A DNA stretch of 12,701 nucleotides from Gammaproteobacteria bacterium (GTDB lineage: Bacteria; Pseudomonadota; Gammaproteobacteria; Enterobacterales; Kangiellaceae). The position numbers and the translations under genes were made by a program. Below, piece by piece: positions 1 to 6,008 of this stretch (its first letter is position 1; each line of letters opens with the position of its first letter). The stretch covers positions 1-12,701 of the forward strand of contig JABXIW010000209.1 in assembly GCA_013372875.1 (NCBI GenBank), given 5' to 3'. Under the pieces are notes generated by a model, which saw nothing but the letters and a program-made list of their open reading frames with translations, did not search any database and was not told where the DNA came from.

Positions 1-1
1 C

Positions 2-1135
2 CGTGGCGGCCGTACTTGTCACGCAGCGATTATTGCGCGTGAGCTTGGTATTCCCGCGGTTGTAGGCTGTGGTAATGCCACTGACTTAATCAAAAATGGT
101 ATGGAAGTGACGGTTTCTTGCTCAGAAGGTGAGACGGGTAATATTTATAACGGTTTGTTGGATTTTGAAATCAGCCAAGATTCTGTGTCGGATATGCCGA
201 ACTTGCCATTCAAAATTATGATGAATGTGGGTAATCCAGATCGAGCCTTCGATTTTGCGCGTTTACCGCACGCAGGTGTTGGCCTTGCGCGCTTAGAGTT
301 TATTATTAACCGCATGATTGGCGTACATCCAAAAGCCTTATTGGATTATCAGAATCTTGAAGATGAGTCTTTAAAGAAAACCATTGCCATGCAGATGGCG
401 GGTTATGCCAATCCGAAAGAGTTTTATATCAGCAAGTTAGTGGAAGGCATTTCAACCATTGCTTGTTCTTTTGCGCCAGAAAAAGTCATTGTGCGTATGT
501 CTGACTTTAAGTCGAATGAATACGCAAACTTGATTGGTGGTCATTTATATGAGCCGAACGAAGAAAACCCAATGATTGGTTTCCGTGGCGCTTCGCGTTA
601 TATCTCGAAAGAGTTCCGCGAGTGTTTTGAAATGGAATGTGAGGCCATTAAGCGTGTTCGTAACAAGATGGGCTTAACCAATGTGGAAGTGATGATTCCA
701 TTTGTGCGCACGCTAGAAGAAGCTAAGAAAGTAACTGAGTTGCTTGAGCGTAATGGGCTAAAACGAGGCGATAATGGTCTTAGAGTCATTATGATGTGTG
801 AATTACCATCGAACGCCATTTTAGCGGAAGCCTTCTTGAAATATTTTGATGGCTTCTCGGTGGGTTCAAATGACCTAACGCAATTATCATTAGGTCTCGA
901 TCGTGACTCAGGCATTATTTCGCACTTGTTTGACGAGCGTGATCCAACGGTTAAGGTTTTATTGGCCAATGCGATTAAAGCCTGTAAGAAAGCGGGTAAA
1001 TACATAGGTATTTGTGGTCAGGGCCCATCGGATCATCCAGATTTTGCTAAGTGGCTTATGGAGCAGGGTATTGATAGCGTTTCTCTAAACCCTGATACAG
1101 TGCTAGAAACCTGGTTATTCCTTGGCAAGAAGTAG
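2..1135 (+). CDS. ppsA: Phosphoenolpyruvate synthase, C-terminal part (5' end outside window)
   Basis: PpsA makes phosphoenolpyruvate from pyruvate and ATP (products PEP, AMP, phosphate) in the cytosol and feeds gluconeogenesis. The reading frame is open from base 2, well before the first ATG at 101, and gives 377 residues. The visible part begins in the swivelling phosphohistidine domain: [15 protein letters not shown] contains the catalytic His (base 20-22), equivalent to E. coli His421. The rest is the PEP-utilising TIM-barrel domain, with [40 protein letters not shown] and the C-terminal [12 protein letters not shown], which carries the catalytic Cys. The C-terminus [18 protein letters not shown] matches the family's natural end. 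The visible length plus the missing N-terminal ATP-grasp domain agrees with the usual length of about 790 residues. A strong terminator follows. Identity is very secure; only the start is missing. Confidence 0.97.
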   Translation, partial: RGGRTCHAAIIARELGIPAVVGCGNATDLIKNGMEVTVSCSEGETGNIYNGLLDFEISQDSVSDMPNLPFKIMMNVGNPDRAFDFARLPHAGVGLARLEFIINRMIGVHPKALLDYQNLEDESLKKTIAMQMAGYANPKEFYISKLVEGISTIACSFAPEKVIVRMSDFKSNEYANLIGGHLYEPNEENPMIGFRGASRYISKEFRECFEMECEAIKRVRNKMGLTNVEVMIPFVRTLEEAKKVTELLERNGLKRGDNGLRVIMMCELPSNAILAEAFLKYFDGFSVGSNDLTQLSLGLDRDSGIISHLFDERDPTVKVLLANAIKACKKAGKYIGICGQGPSDHPDFAKWLMEQGIDSVSLNPDTVLETWLFLGKK

Positions 1136-1204
1136 CAAATTAGCTACAAATCGTGAAATTTGTCGATAAATTGTCTTAAAAACATGAGATAAGTCGCTAA
1201 TTTT

Positions 1205-1216
1205 ACAAAATTTTGT
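1205..1216. repeat. 12-bp perfect palindrome before the ppsA terminator
   Basis: ACAAAATTTTGT is a perfect self-complementary 12-mer two bases before the ppsA terminator stem. It could be an operator for the lipoprotein gene or simply A/T-rich spacer. Nothing decides between these from sequence alone. Confidence 0.35.
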
Positions 1217-1218
1217 TT

Positions 1219-1260
1219 AAAGCCCTTGAAGTGTCATGCGATACTTGAAGGGCTTTTTTT
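1219..1260 (+). terminator. Rho-independent terminator after ppsA
   Basis: The arms AAAGCCCTTGAAGT and ACTTGAAGGGCTTT pair over 14 positions with a single mismatch around a loop of about 10 bases, and run straight into seven or more T residues. It lies 84 bases after the ppsA stop and 17 bases before the next start codon, so it is placed to end ppsA transcription. Confidence 0.9.
1237..1245 (+). promoter_or_regulatory. Candidate extended -10 promoter inside the terminator hairpin
   Basis: TGCGATACT fits the extended -10 form TGn-TATAAT (GATACT, 4 of 6). A poor -35 (TTAAAG, 1217-1222) lies 17 bases upstream. Transcription would begin near 1252 and give a leader of about 26 bases for the lipoprotein gene, which otherwise has no room for a promoter after the ppsA terminator. 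This is inference; a promoter further upstream with read-through is the alternative. Confidence 0.3.
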
Positions 1261-1277
1261 ATGAGGAGGATATTACA

Positions 1278-1706
1278 ATGAATAAATTAACACTTGCAGC
1301 ATTACTAGCAGCAACTACTTTTTTAGCAGCTTGTAGCGAAGATAAAAAAGAAGCTGCGGCGAAAGAAACTAAAGAAGCAGTTGAAGCTGTTAAAGATGCT
1401 ACTAAAGATGCAGTAAACAACACGGTTGAAGGTGCGAAAGAAGTAGCTTCAGATGTGACTGATGCTACTGCTAATGCAGTAGATGCAACCAAACAAGCTG
1501 CTTCAGATGCAGTTGACGCAACTAAAGAAGCTGCCGCTAAAACAGTAGAAGGTGCTAAAGAAATGACTGCTGATGCAGTTGACGCTACAAAAAAAGCGGC
1601 ATCCGACGCGGTTGATGCGACAGTGAAAAAAGCTGAAGAGTTAACTGAAAAAGCTAAAGAAGAAATTGAAGAAGAAGTAAAAGATGAAGATAAAGGCGAT
1701 CAGTAA
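1278..1706 (+). CDS. Small lipoprotein with eleven-residue LEA-like repeats
   Basis: 142-residue protein. Residues 1-19 are a lipoprotein signal (MNKLTLAALLAATTFLAAC) with the lipobox LAAC and lipidated Cys19. Ser20 follows, so the +2 residue is not Asp and sorting to the outer membrane is expected. Residues 29-127 form nine 11-residue units rich in Ala, Lys, Asp, Glu, Thr and Val (for example DATKDAVNNTV, QAASDAVDATK, KAASDAVDATV). The tail is acidic (EEIEEEVKDEDKGDQ). The 11-residue period resembles group 3 LEA proteins and amphipathic helices that become ordered on membranes or during drying; this is a resemblance of form, not proof of function. The start at 1278 is chosen over the ATG at 1236 because GGAGG (1265-1269) lies 8 bases before it and the signal sequence begins there. 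A cell-envelope or stress-protection role is inference. Confidence 0.85.
   Translation: MNKLTLAALLAATTFLAACSEDKKEAAAKETKEAVEAVKDATKDAVNNTVEGAKEVASDVTDATANAVDATKQAASDAVDATKEAAAKTVEGAKEMTADAVDATKKAASDAVDATVKKAEELTEKAKEEIEEEVKDEDKGDQ
1362..1658 (+). repeat. Nine tandem 33-bp coding units (11-residue repeats)
   Basis: Codes for residues 29-127 of the lipoprotein. The units start at residues 29, 40, 51, 62, 73, 84, 95, 106 and 117. Protein similarity between units is clear (AASDAVDAT occurs twice), but codons differ between copies (gcttcagatgcagttgacgca against gcatccgacgcggttgatgcg, positions about 1501 and 1600). The duplications are therefore not recent or have been diversified. Confidence 0.75.
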
Positions 1707-1731
1707 CTTTGATTATCTTTTTCCGAAGCCT

Positions 1732-1763
1732 AAAAAGCCGTATCATGAGATGCGGCTTTTTTT
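1732..1763 (+). terminator. Rho-independent terminator after the lipoprotein gene
   Basis: GCCGTATC (1737-1744) pairs with GATGCGGC (1749-1756) around the loop ATGA, with one G-T wobble. It is flanked by AAAAA upstream and seven T residues downstream. It lies 25 bases after the lipoprotein stop codon. Confidence 0.88.
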
Positions 1764-1776
1764 ATGGGGATAATAT

Positions 1777-2241
1777 TTGTCACGCACGACCATTAACCAT
1801 CTGAAACTTGATATTCAACGAGTTCCGCTGGATTTTATTTATCCGTTGCGAAGTAAAGTATTGCGACCAGGACAAGCCATTAGCAGTTGCCATTATCCTG
1901 AAGATAAGCAAGCTGACGCCTTTCATTTGGCTGCGCTTGACAGTGGCAACGTCATCGGCATTGCTTCTTTTTATCATGAAGCTCATCCAGACCTAGATGG
2001 TAATAAAGCCTATCGACTTAGAGGCATGGCAGTTGAACCAGAGATGCAAAGCTATGGAATTGGCTCTAAATTACTTTCGCAAGCCTTTGATATTTGTAAC
2101 AAAGCGGGCGCTGATCTATTATGGTGCAATGCACGAACCGCAGCCATGAATTTCTATTTGAAATTAGGTTTTAAGGCCACTGGGGAGCCTTTTGAGCTGG
2201 CTGGAATTGGCGAGCATTATTTAATGCATCGCGAACTATAA
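1777..2241 (+). CDS. GNAT family N-acetyltransferase
   Basis: 154-residue single-domain enzyme of the GNAT superfamily, which moves an acetyl group from acetyl-CoA to an amine of a small molecule or protein; the substrate here is unknown. Evidence is the central strand and acetyl-CoA loop: YRLRGMAVEPEMQ then Q91-SYGIG-S97 (the Q/RxxGxG motif), the following helix KLLSQAFDICNKAG, and the late motif AAMNFYLKLGFKATGEPF typical of the fold. The N-terminal part (IYPLRSKVLRPGQ) is also common in this group. The start is TTG at 1777: GGGGA (1766-1770) lies 6 bases before it and no in-frame ATG precedes it. It begins just after a terminator, and the acyl-CoA ligase gene follows after 19 bases, so the two are probably cotranscribed. 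Confidence 0.85.
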   Translation: MSRTTINHLKLDIQRVPLDFIYPLRSKVLRPGQAISSCHYPEDKQADAFHLAALDSGNVIGIASFYHEAHPDLDGNKAYRLRGMAVEPEMQSYGIGSKLLSQAFDICNKAGADLLWCNARTAAMNFYLKLGFKATGEPFELAGIGEHYLMHREL

Positions 2242-2260
2242 ACAATATGAGAATCCATTC

Positions 2261-3901
2261 ATGAGTCAAGAATTAGAATCGACTATTAGCGCTTTTTATC
2301 GTAATGAAGAACACAAAGCGAACGATGTTTTTTTAAGACAGCCTTTCGGTAAAGACTGGAAAGAATATACTTGGGCGCAAGTGGGCGAGCAGGTACGTAA
2401 AATGGCAGCCTATTTAAAAGCCAGTTTGCCAGCAGGATCTAAAGTGGCGATTTTGTCTTTAAACTGTTCTCACTGGTTTATGGCCGATTTGGCGATCATG
2501 ATGGCGGGGCATATTTCAGTGCCAATTTATCCAACCGCGGGTAAGGATACCATTGCCACTATTTTGGAGCATAGCGAGTCAGAGCTATTATTTGTCGGTA
2601 AATTATGGGATTGGGATGCGAAAAAAGAAGCGATCCCGAATGATTTAAGGAAAATTGGCTTTTTCCACGAGTACCCTGATTTTGACAGTTGGGATCAAAT
2701 CATCGCTCCGCAAGAGCCTATTACCGATAAGCCACAGCGCGATTTAGATGAAATTGCCAGTATTATCTATACCTCAGGTACAACGGGTATGCCAAAGGGC
2801 GTGATGATTGATTTTAGAGCCTTGTCCAATGCTGCCAAAGCAGCGATGGAATATGTGGATCTGCACAATGAGCACTTTTTCTCTTACTTGCCATTGGCAC
2901 ACTGTGCGGAGCGAGAATTAATTGAAATCATCAGTGTTCATAGCGGTAGCGTGGTTTCTTTTACCGAATCATTGGATACTTTCCAGCAGAATATTGTGGA
3001 TGTGAAGCCTACTGTATTTTTGGGCGTGCCGCGGATCTGGCTCAAGTTCCAGCAAGGGATCGAGGCGAAAGTAGGTAAAGCCAAATTGGCCTTTTTATTA
3101 AAATTACCCATAATTGGTAACCTTATTCGTAAAAAAATCATCACTGGACTTGGCTTGGATAAGGTTAAGATCCCATTGTCGGGGGCCGCTGCTCTACCCG
3201 CAGGTACGCTAAAATTCTTTGAAAAGCTAGGCTTAAACATCTGTGAAGCCTACGGTCTTACTGAATCCATGGCTTTCGGTACTGCAAATGTGCCACACGC
3301 CAGAGCCGCCGGTTCGGTAGGTAAAGCTATAAATACCTCGGAAGTGGTGATTGATGAAGAATCGGGCGAAGTCTTGTTGAGAAGCCCATGCATTATGCGC
3401 GGTTATTACAAGGAGCCTTTAAAAACTGAGCAAGTGATGACTGCTGAAGGATTTTTGAAAACCGGCGATCTGGGTCAGATTGATGGCAATGGTTTCTTAT
3501 CGATTACTGGTCGAGTAAAAGATATTTTCAAAACCTCTAAAGGCAAATATGTTTCACCCATTCCAATTGAAGCTACTTTAGAACCTGAGCTCGGCGTTGA
3601 AAACCTGTGTGTGATTGGTGATGGTTTGCCAGCACCAGTAGCGGTCGCTTCGGTTTTTGGCAAAAACGTTAAAGATAAAGCAGGTTATATTAAAGAAGCG
3701 GAAGTGATTTTCCAAAAGCTCAATGGTGGCTTGGAAAAACATGAACGAATTTCTCACATCCTGTTGGTTGATGATGAATGGAACCCTGATAATGGCCTAA
3801 TAACACCAACGTTAAAAATTCGCCGGCCTCAGTTAGAGGAAAAATATAAGCCGTTGATTGAAAAACATCGAAAGTCTGCAGATAAAGTGATTTGGGTATA
3901 A
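2261..3901 (+). CDS. AMP-binding long-chain acyl-CoA synthetase-like enzyme
   Basis: 546-residue member of the acyl-adenylate-forming (ANL) superfamily, cytosolic or membrane-associated. It would activate a carboxylic acid, probably a fatty acid, with ATP and CoA. Motifs in order: the nucleotide loop YTSGTTGMPKG (170-180), PLAHCAER (211-218), GVPRIW (255-260), the adenine motif YGLTES (331-336), TGDLG (401-405), GRVKDIFKTSKGKYVSP (417-433) and NGLITPTLKIRR (511-522), in which Lys519 is the likely catalytic lysine. The GRxKDxxKxSxGxxVxP block and the TPTLK ending point to the long-chain (FAA1/FadD15-like) branch rather than acetyl-CoA synthetase. It is somewhat shorter than the usual 600 residues of that branch. 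The start ATG has only a weak upstream purine run. Substrate chain length cannot be read from sequence. The next gene begins 13 bases later. Confidence 0.88.
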   Translation: MSQELESTISAFYRNEEHKANDVFLRQPFGKDWKEYTWAQVGEQVRKMAAYLKASLPAGSKVAILSLNCSHWFMADLAIMMAGHISVPIYPTAGKDTIATILEHSESELLFVGKLWDWDAKKEAIPNDLRKIGFFHEYPDFDSWDQIIAPQEPITDKPQRDLDEIASIIYTSGTTGMPKGVMIDFRALSNAAKAAMEYVDLHNEHFFSYLPLAHCAERELIEIISVHSGSVVSFTESLDTFQQNIVDVKPTVFLGVPRIWLKFQQGIEAKVGKAKLAFLLKLPIIGNLIRKKIITGLGLDKVKIPLSGAAALPAGTLKFFEKLGLNICEAYGLTESMAFGTANVPHARAAGSVGKAINTSEVVIDEESGEVLLRSPCIMRGYYKEPLKTEQVMTAEGFLKTGDLGQIDGNGFLSITGRVKDIFKTSKGKYVSPIPIEATLEPELGVENLCVIGDGLPAPVAVASVFGKNVKDKAGYIKEAEVIFQKLNGGLEKHERISHILLVDDEWNPDNGLITPTLKIRRPQLEEKYKPLIEKHRKSADKVIWV

Positions 3902-3914
3902 AGCGAGTTTTATT

Positions 3915-4169
3915 ATGGGTTTTTTAAGCTGGATTTTAGTAGGCCTATTGGCGGGCTTTTTAGCCAAATTCATTATCCCAACCAAACGCCATAAAGGTTT
4001 ATTACGTACTTTATTGTTGGGTGTGGTTGGCGGTTTATTAGGTGGGTATTTAGGCCAAAAATTGGGCATCGGTAGTGGTCTTAGTGGCTTTAACCAATAC
4101 TCGATTGTTACGGCAACGGTAGGTGCTTTATTGGTTCTAATTTTGCAGCGGCTTTTTGCTGAAAAATAA
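3915..4169 (+). CDS. GlsB/YeaQ/YmgE-type small membrane protein
   Basis: 84 residues, almost entirely hydrophobic, with about three membrane segments (residues 3-21, 31-50, 62-80) separated by the basic loop PTKRHKGLLR. The glycine-rich stretch LGVVGGLLGGYLGQ and the closing ATVGALLVLILQRL match the family once called transglycosylase-associated proteins, now usually described as stress-response inner-membrane proteins of unknown biochemistry. The gene follows the acyl-CoA ligase after 13 bases and is probably the last gene of that set. The ATG at 3915 is the natural start; the ribosome site is weak (AGCGAG). Its stop codon lies inside the operator-like repeat array of the next operon. Confidence 0.82.
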   Translation: MGFLSWILVGLLAGFLAKFIIPTKRHKGLLRTLLLGVVGGLLGGYLGQKLGIGSGLSGFNQYSIVTATVGALLVLILQRLFAEK

Positions 4170-4207
4170 CTGAATTCAAAGGTGTTTTCAGTTCAGATAG
4201 GGTTCAG
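4159..4207 (+). promoter_or_regulatory. TTCAG repeat array, candidate OmpR-family operator
   Basis: CTGAA-N6-CTGAA (4159-4174) and TTCAG-N6-TTCAG (4192-4207) are two direct-repeat pairs, each with an 11-bp period, in opposite orientation. A further TTCAG (4187-4191) abuts the second pair. The second pair reads GTTCAG-N5-GTTCAG. OmpR/PhoP-type regulators bind head-to-tail repeats of this period. It lies in front of the operon that encodes such a regulator, so autoregulation is a fair inference. The first pair overlaps the end of the preceding coding region. Confidence 0.55.
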
Positions 4208-4218
4208 CTAGCAAAGAC

Positions 4219-4224
4219 TACACT
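4219..4224 (+). promoter_or_regulatory. Candidate -10 box of the glycine-zipper/two-component operon
   Basis: TACACT (4 of 6 to TATAAT) begins 11 bases after the last TTCAG repeat, roughly the spacing of PhoP-type activated promoters in which the box takes the place of the -35. CATACT at 4230-4235 is an alternative. The leader to the start at 4274 would be about 40 bases. Confidence 0.35.
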
Positions 4225-4273
4225 TTCTCCATACTTGAGATATTCCATTTGTCGTCTCAGTAAGGAGAAGATT

Positions 4274-4939
4274 ATGAAAAAGTTTGCAAAAAACAGTTTA
4301 ACCATTGCCAGTGTGTCGGTGGCATTAGCGCTAAGCGCAGGTGCTATGGCTGATGAAAAGCAAAATAAGCATTATGGCGATGAGTATTTTAATGGTCAGT
4401 ATGATGATCGTTATGACCGTAACCACTACGATCGTCGTGACAGCCGCTATAGAGATTACCGCGATGAGCGTCGCTATTCAGGCTACGGTAAGATAGTTCG
4501 TGCTAAAGTTACTGATGTTGACCCTGTTTATCGTACGGTGCGTGGTGAGCCGATTGCTCAAGAGCAATGCTGGCGTGAACCTCGTCGAGTAAGTCGTTCG
4601 GATAGACGAGCTGGTTCGGTGATAGGCGCTGTGATTGGTGGTGTGATTGGCTACAAAGTGGGTGGCGATCACAGACACAATAAGCGCTCCGGTGCTGCTG
4701 TTGGTGCGGTATTAGGTTCGGTGATTGGCGGCGAGGCTGCTAAAAATAAACATCGTTCTGAGCGCCGTTATGAGAGTCACTGCGAAACGGTTTATACTGG
4801 CGGTTATGAGCGTCAGCAACTGATAGGCTATAATGTTGAATACAAATATAAAGGCCAGCGTTTTGAGACCTTTATGGATTATGAACCAGGCCGCTATATC
4901 AATGTACGTTTATCTGCTGAGCCTGTTGGCCGTAGATAA
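4274..4939 (+). CDS. Exported glycine-zipper (17 kDa antigen-like) envelope protein
   Basis: 221 residues. Residues 1-26 are a signal peptide (MKKFAKNSLTIASVSVALAL...AMA) with cleavage expected before Asp27; there is no lipobox Cys. Residues 35-72 are a low-complexity Asp/Arg/Tyr tract (DDRYDRNHYDRRDSRYRDYR). Residues 114-156 hold two glycine-zipper hairpin segments, GSVIGAVIGGVIG and GAAVGAVLGSVIGG, parted by a His/Arg/Lys loop; this is typical of the glycine-zipper 2TM/SlyB/17 kDa antigen group that inserts in or lines the outer membrane. Cys99 and Cys170 flank the zipper and could form a disulfide. The start at 4274 is preferred over 4235 because AAGGAGA (4262-4268) precedes it and the signal peptide begins there. 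It is first in a probable four-gene operon with a two-component system, so it is likely a target of that system. The precise role is unknown. Confidence 0.85.
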   Translation: MKKFAKNSLTIASVSVALALSAGAMADEKQNKHYGDEYFNGQYDDRYDRNHYDRRDSRYRDYRDERRYSGYGKIVRAKVTDVDPVYRTVRGEPIAQEQCWREPRRVSRSDRRAGSVIGAVIGGVIGYKVGGDHRHNKRSGAAVGAVLGSVIGGEAAKNKHRSERRYESHCETVYTGGYERQQLIGYNVEYKYKGQRFETFMDYEPGRYINVRLSAEPVGRR

Positions 4940-4950
4940 TTGAAATCAAG

Positions 4951-4965
4951 GTTAGTCAAACTAAC
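4951..4965 (+). repeat. Small perfect inverted repeat before the PepSY gene
   Basis: GTTAGT-CAA-ACTAAC forms a 6-bp stem with a 3-base loop and ends one base before the AGGA ribosome site of the gene at 4978. There is no T-run, so it is not a terminator. It could stabilise or separate the mRNA segments of the operon, or could be a protein site. Confidence 0.4.
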
Positions 4966-4977
4966 TAGGAAAAAGTA

Positions 4978-5271
4978 ATGAAAAAAGCACTATTTTTGTT
5001 AATGATTTTTTTCAGCAGTGTTGCCGCTCTTGCCAGTAATGGCTTAGCAGCTGCTGAACAAAGAGAGCCAAAACGCGATCGCGACGTTGAGTGCCGCATC
5101 ATTAGCAAATCTAGTGCCATGCGAGCAGTTGCTGGTCGTACCGACGGCAAGGTGATTTCCGCTTACTTGACGCGAGGTCGTCCACCGATGTATCGCGTCA
5201 AAACCTTGTCTAAATCGGGCCGAGTTAAAAGCGTCAGTGTCAATGCCTGTAATGGCCAAGTTTACGGTTAA
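4978..5271 (+). CDS. Small exported PepSY-like protein
   Basis: 97 residues. The N-terminus is a signal peptide (MKKALFLLMIFFSSVAALA, cleavage near Ser20 or before Glu27). The rest reads as a single PepSY-type domain: a helix with the conserved alanine pattern (SSAMRAVAGRTDGKVISAYL), then strands RPPMYRVKTLSKSGRVKSVSV and the ending NACNGQVYG, which matches the usual D-A-xTGxV close of the domain. Cys39 and Cys91 could form a disulfide in the periplasm. PepSY proteins often sit beside two-component systems of this kind and are thought to modulate proteases or sensors; the biochemical role here is inferred from neighbours only. AGGA at 4967-4970 lies 7 bases before the ATG. The response regulator gene follows after 39 bases. 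Confidence 0.75.
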   Translation: MKKALFLLMIFFSSVAALASNGLAAAEQREPKRDRDVECRIISKSSAMRAVAGRTDGKVISAYLTRGRPPMYRVKTLSKSGRVKSVSVNACNGQVYG

Positions 5272-5310
5272 GTCGCTGTTTAGGCATTACAATTATAAAA
5301 GGGGATATTG

Positions 5311-5985
5311 ATGAAGTTACTACTGGTTGAAGATGACCAAGCATTGCGCGAGCAATTAGTAGAGGCTTTGAAGAAGCAGAATTACGCGGTTGAAGCCGCG
5401 CCCGATGGCGAAGAAGCCTTATATTTTGCGCGTGAATACGAATTTGATTTGGGTATTTTTGATTTGGGTTTGCCGGGAATCTCAGGGATTGAAGCTATCG
5501 AAACCTTGCGCAAAGAAGACGTAAATTTTCCTATTTTAATTTTAACTGCCAGAGGCCATTGGCAAGATAAAGTCGATGGTTTGGCTGCGGGCGCTGATGA
5601 TTATTTAACTAAGCCCTTTCAAAATGAAGAACTGTTTGCGCGAATTAATGCCTTGCTTAGACGCTCTTCGGGCTATGCTTCACCTGAAATTGTTAAAGGC
5701 CCAATCACCCTTAACAGCATGAAGCAAGAAGTGCGAGTTAATGATCAAGTTATGGATTTGACCGCTTACGAATACATGGTCTTGGAATATTTAATGTTGA
5801 ATCCTGATAAAGTAGTTTCAAAGACAGAGTTAACCGAACATTTATACGCTCAAGACTATGATCGCGACTCCAATGTATTAGAAGTATTTGTTGGACGCTT
5901 GCGCAAGAAAATCGATCCTGACGGTGAAATAAAACCTATCGAGACGTTACGTGGTCGTGGTTATCGTTTGCGCTCGGATCTCTAA
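5311..5985 (+). CDS. OmpR/PhoP-family response regulator
   Basis: 224-residue cytosolic DNA-binding regulator. The receiver domain (about 1-115) has the acidic pair E7/D8/D9, the phosphorylation site Asp51 in IFDLGLPGISG, Thr79 and Lys101 (LTKPF). The winged-helix DNA-binding domain (about 125-222) includes LTAYEYMVLEYLMLNPDKVVS, the recognition-helix region DSNVLEVFVGRLRKKI and the wing ETLRGRGYRL. It is closest in form to the PhoP/QseB group. The start is the ATG at 5311, with AAGGGGA five bases before it; a TTG immediately upstream (5308) would add one Met and is less likely. It is the partner of the kinase that begins 23 bases later. It probably binds the 11-bp-period TTCAG repeats in front of the operon. 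Confidence 0.93.
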   Translation: MKLLLVEDDQALREQLVEALKKQNYAVEAAPDGEEALYFAREYEFDLGIFDLGLPGISGIEAIETLRKEDVNFPILILTARGHWQDKVDGLAAGADDYLTKPFQNEELFARINALLRRSSGYASPEIVKGPITLNSMKQEVRVNDQVMDLTAYEYMVLEYLMLNPDKVVSKTELTEHLYAQDYDRDSNVLEVFVGRLRKKIDPDGEIKPIETLRGRGYRLRSDL

Positions 5986-6008
5986 AGGTCATTAGCAGGA
6001 CTTACCAT

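Noticed and set aside
598..1005. Open frame on the - strand inside ppsA (135 codons)
   Set aside because: Fully antisense to a clearly conserved enzyme; the translation has no family resemblance, and such mirror frames are common opposite coding DNA.
1236..1277. Upstream ATG of the lipoprotein frame (MRYLKGFFYEED...)
   Set aside because: It lies in the terminator loop, has no ribosome site and would place a charged stretch before the signal peptide.
1259..1492. Open frame on the - strand opposite the lipoprotein (Ala/Ser-rich)
   Set aside because: An artefact of the repetitive Ala/Lys/Asp codons on the + strand; no ribosome site and it crosses the lipobox region.
1362..1658. Repeat array as a CRISPR
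   Set aside because: The periodicity is in the encoded protein, units are contiguous with no spacers, and codons vary between units.
4235..4273. Earlier start for the glycine-zipper protein
   Set aside because: The 13 extra residues precede a complete signal peptide, and the strong AAGGAGA site serves the ATG at 4274.
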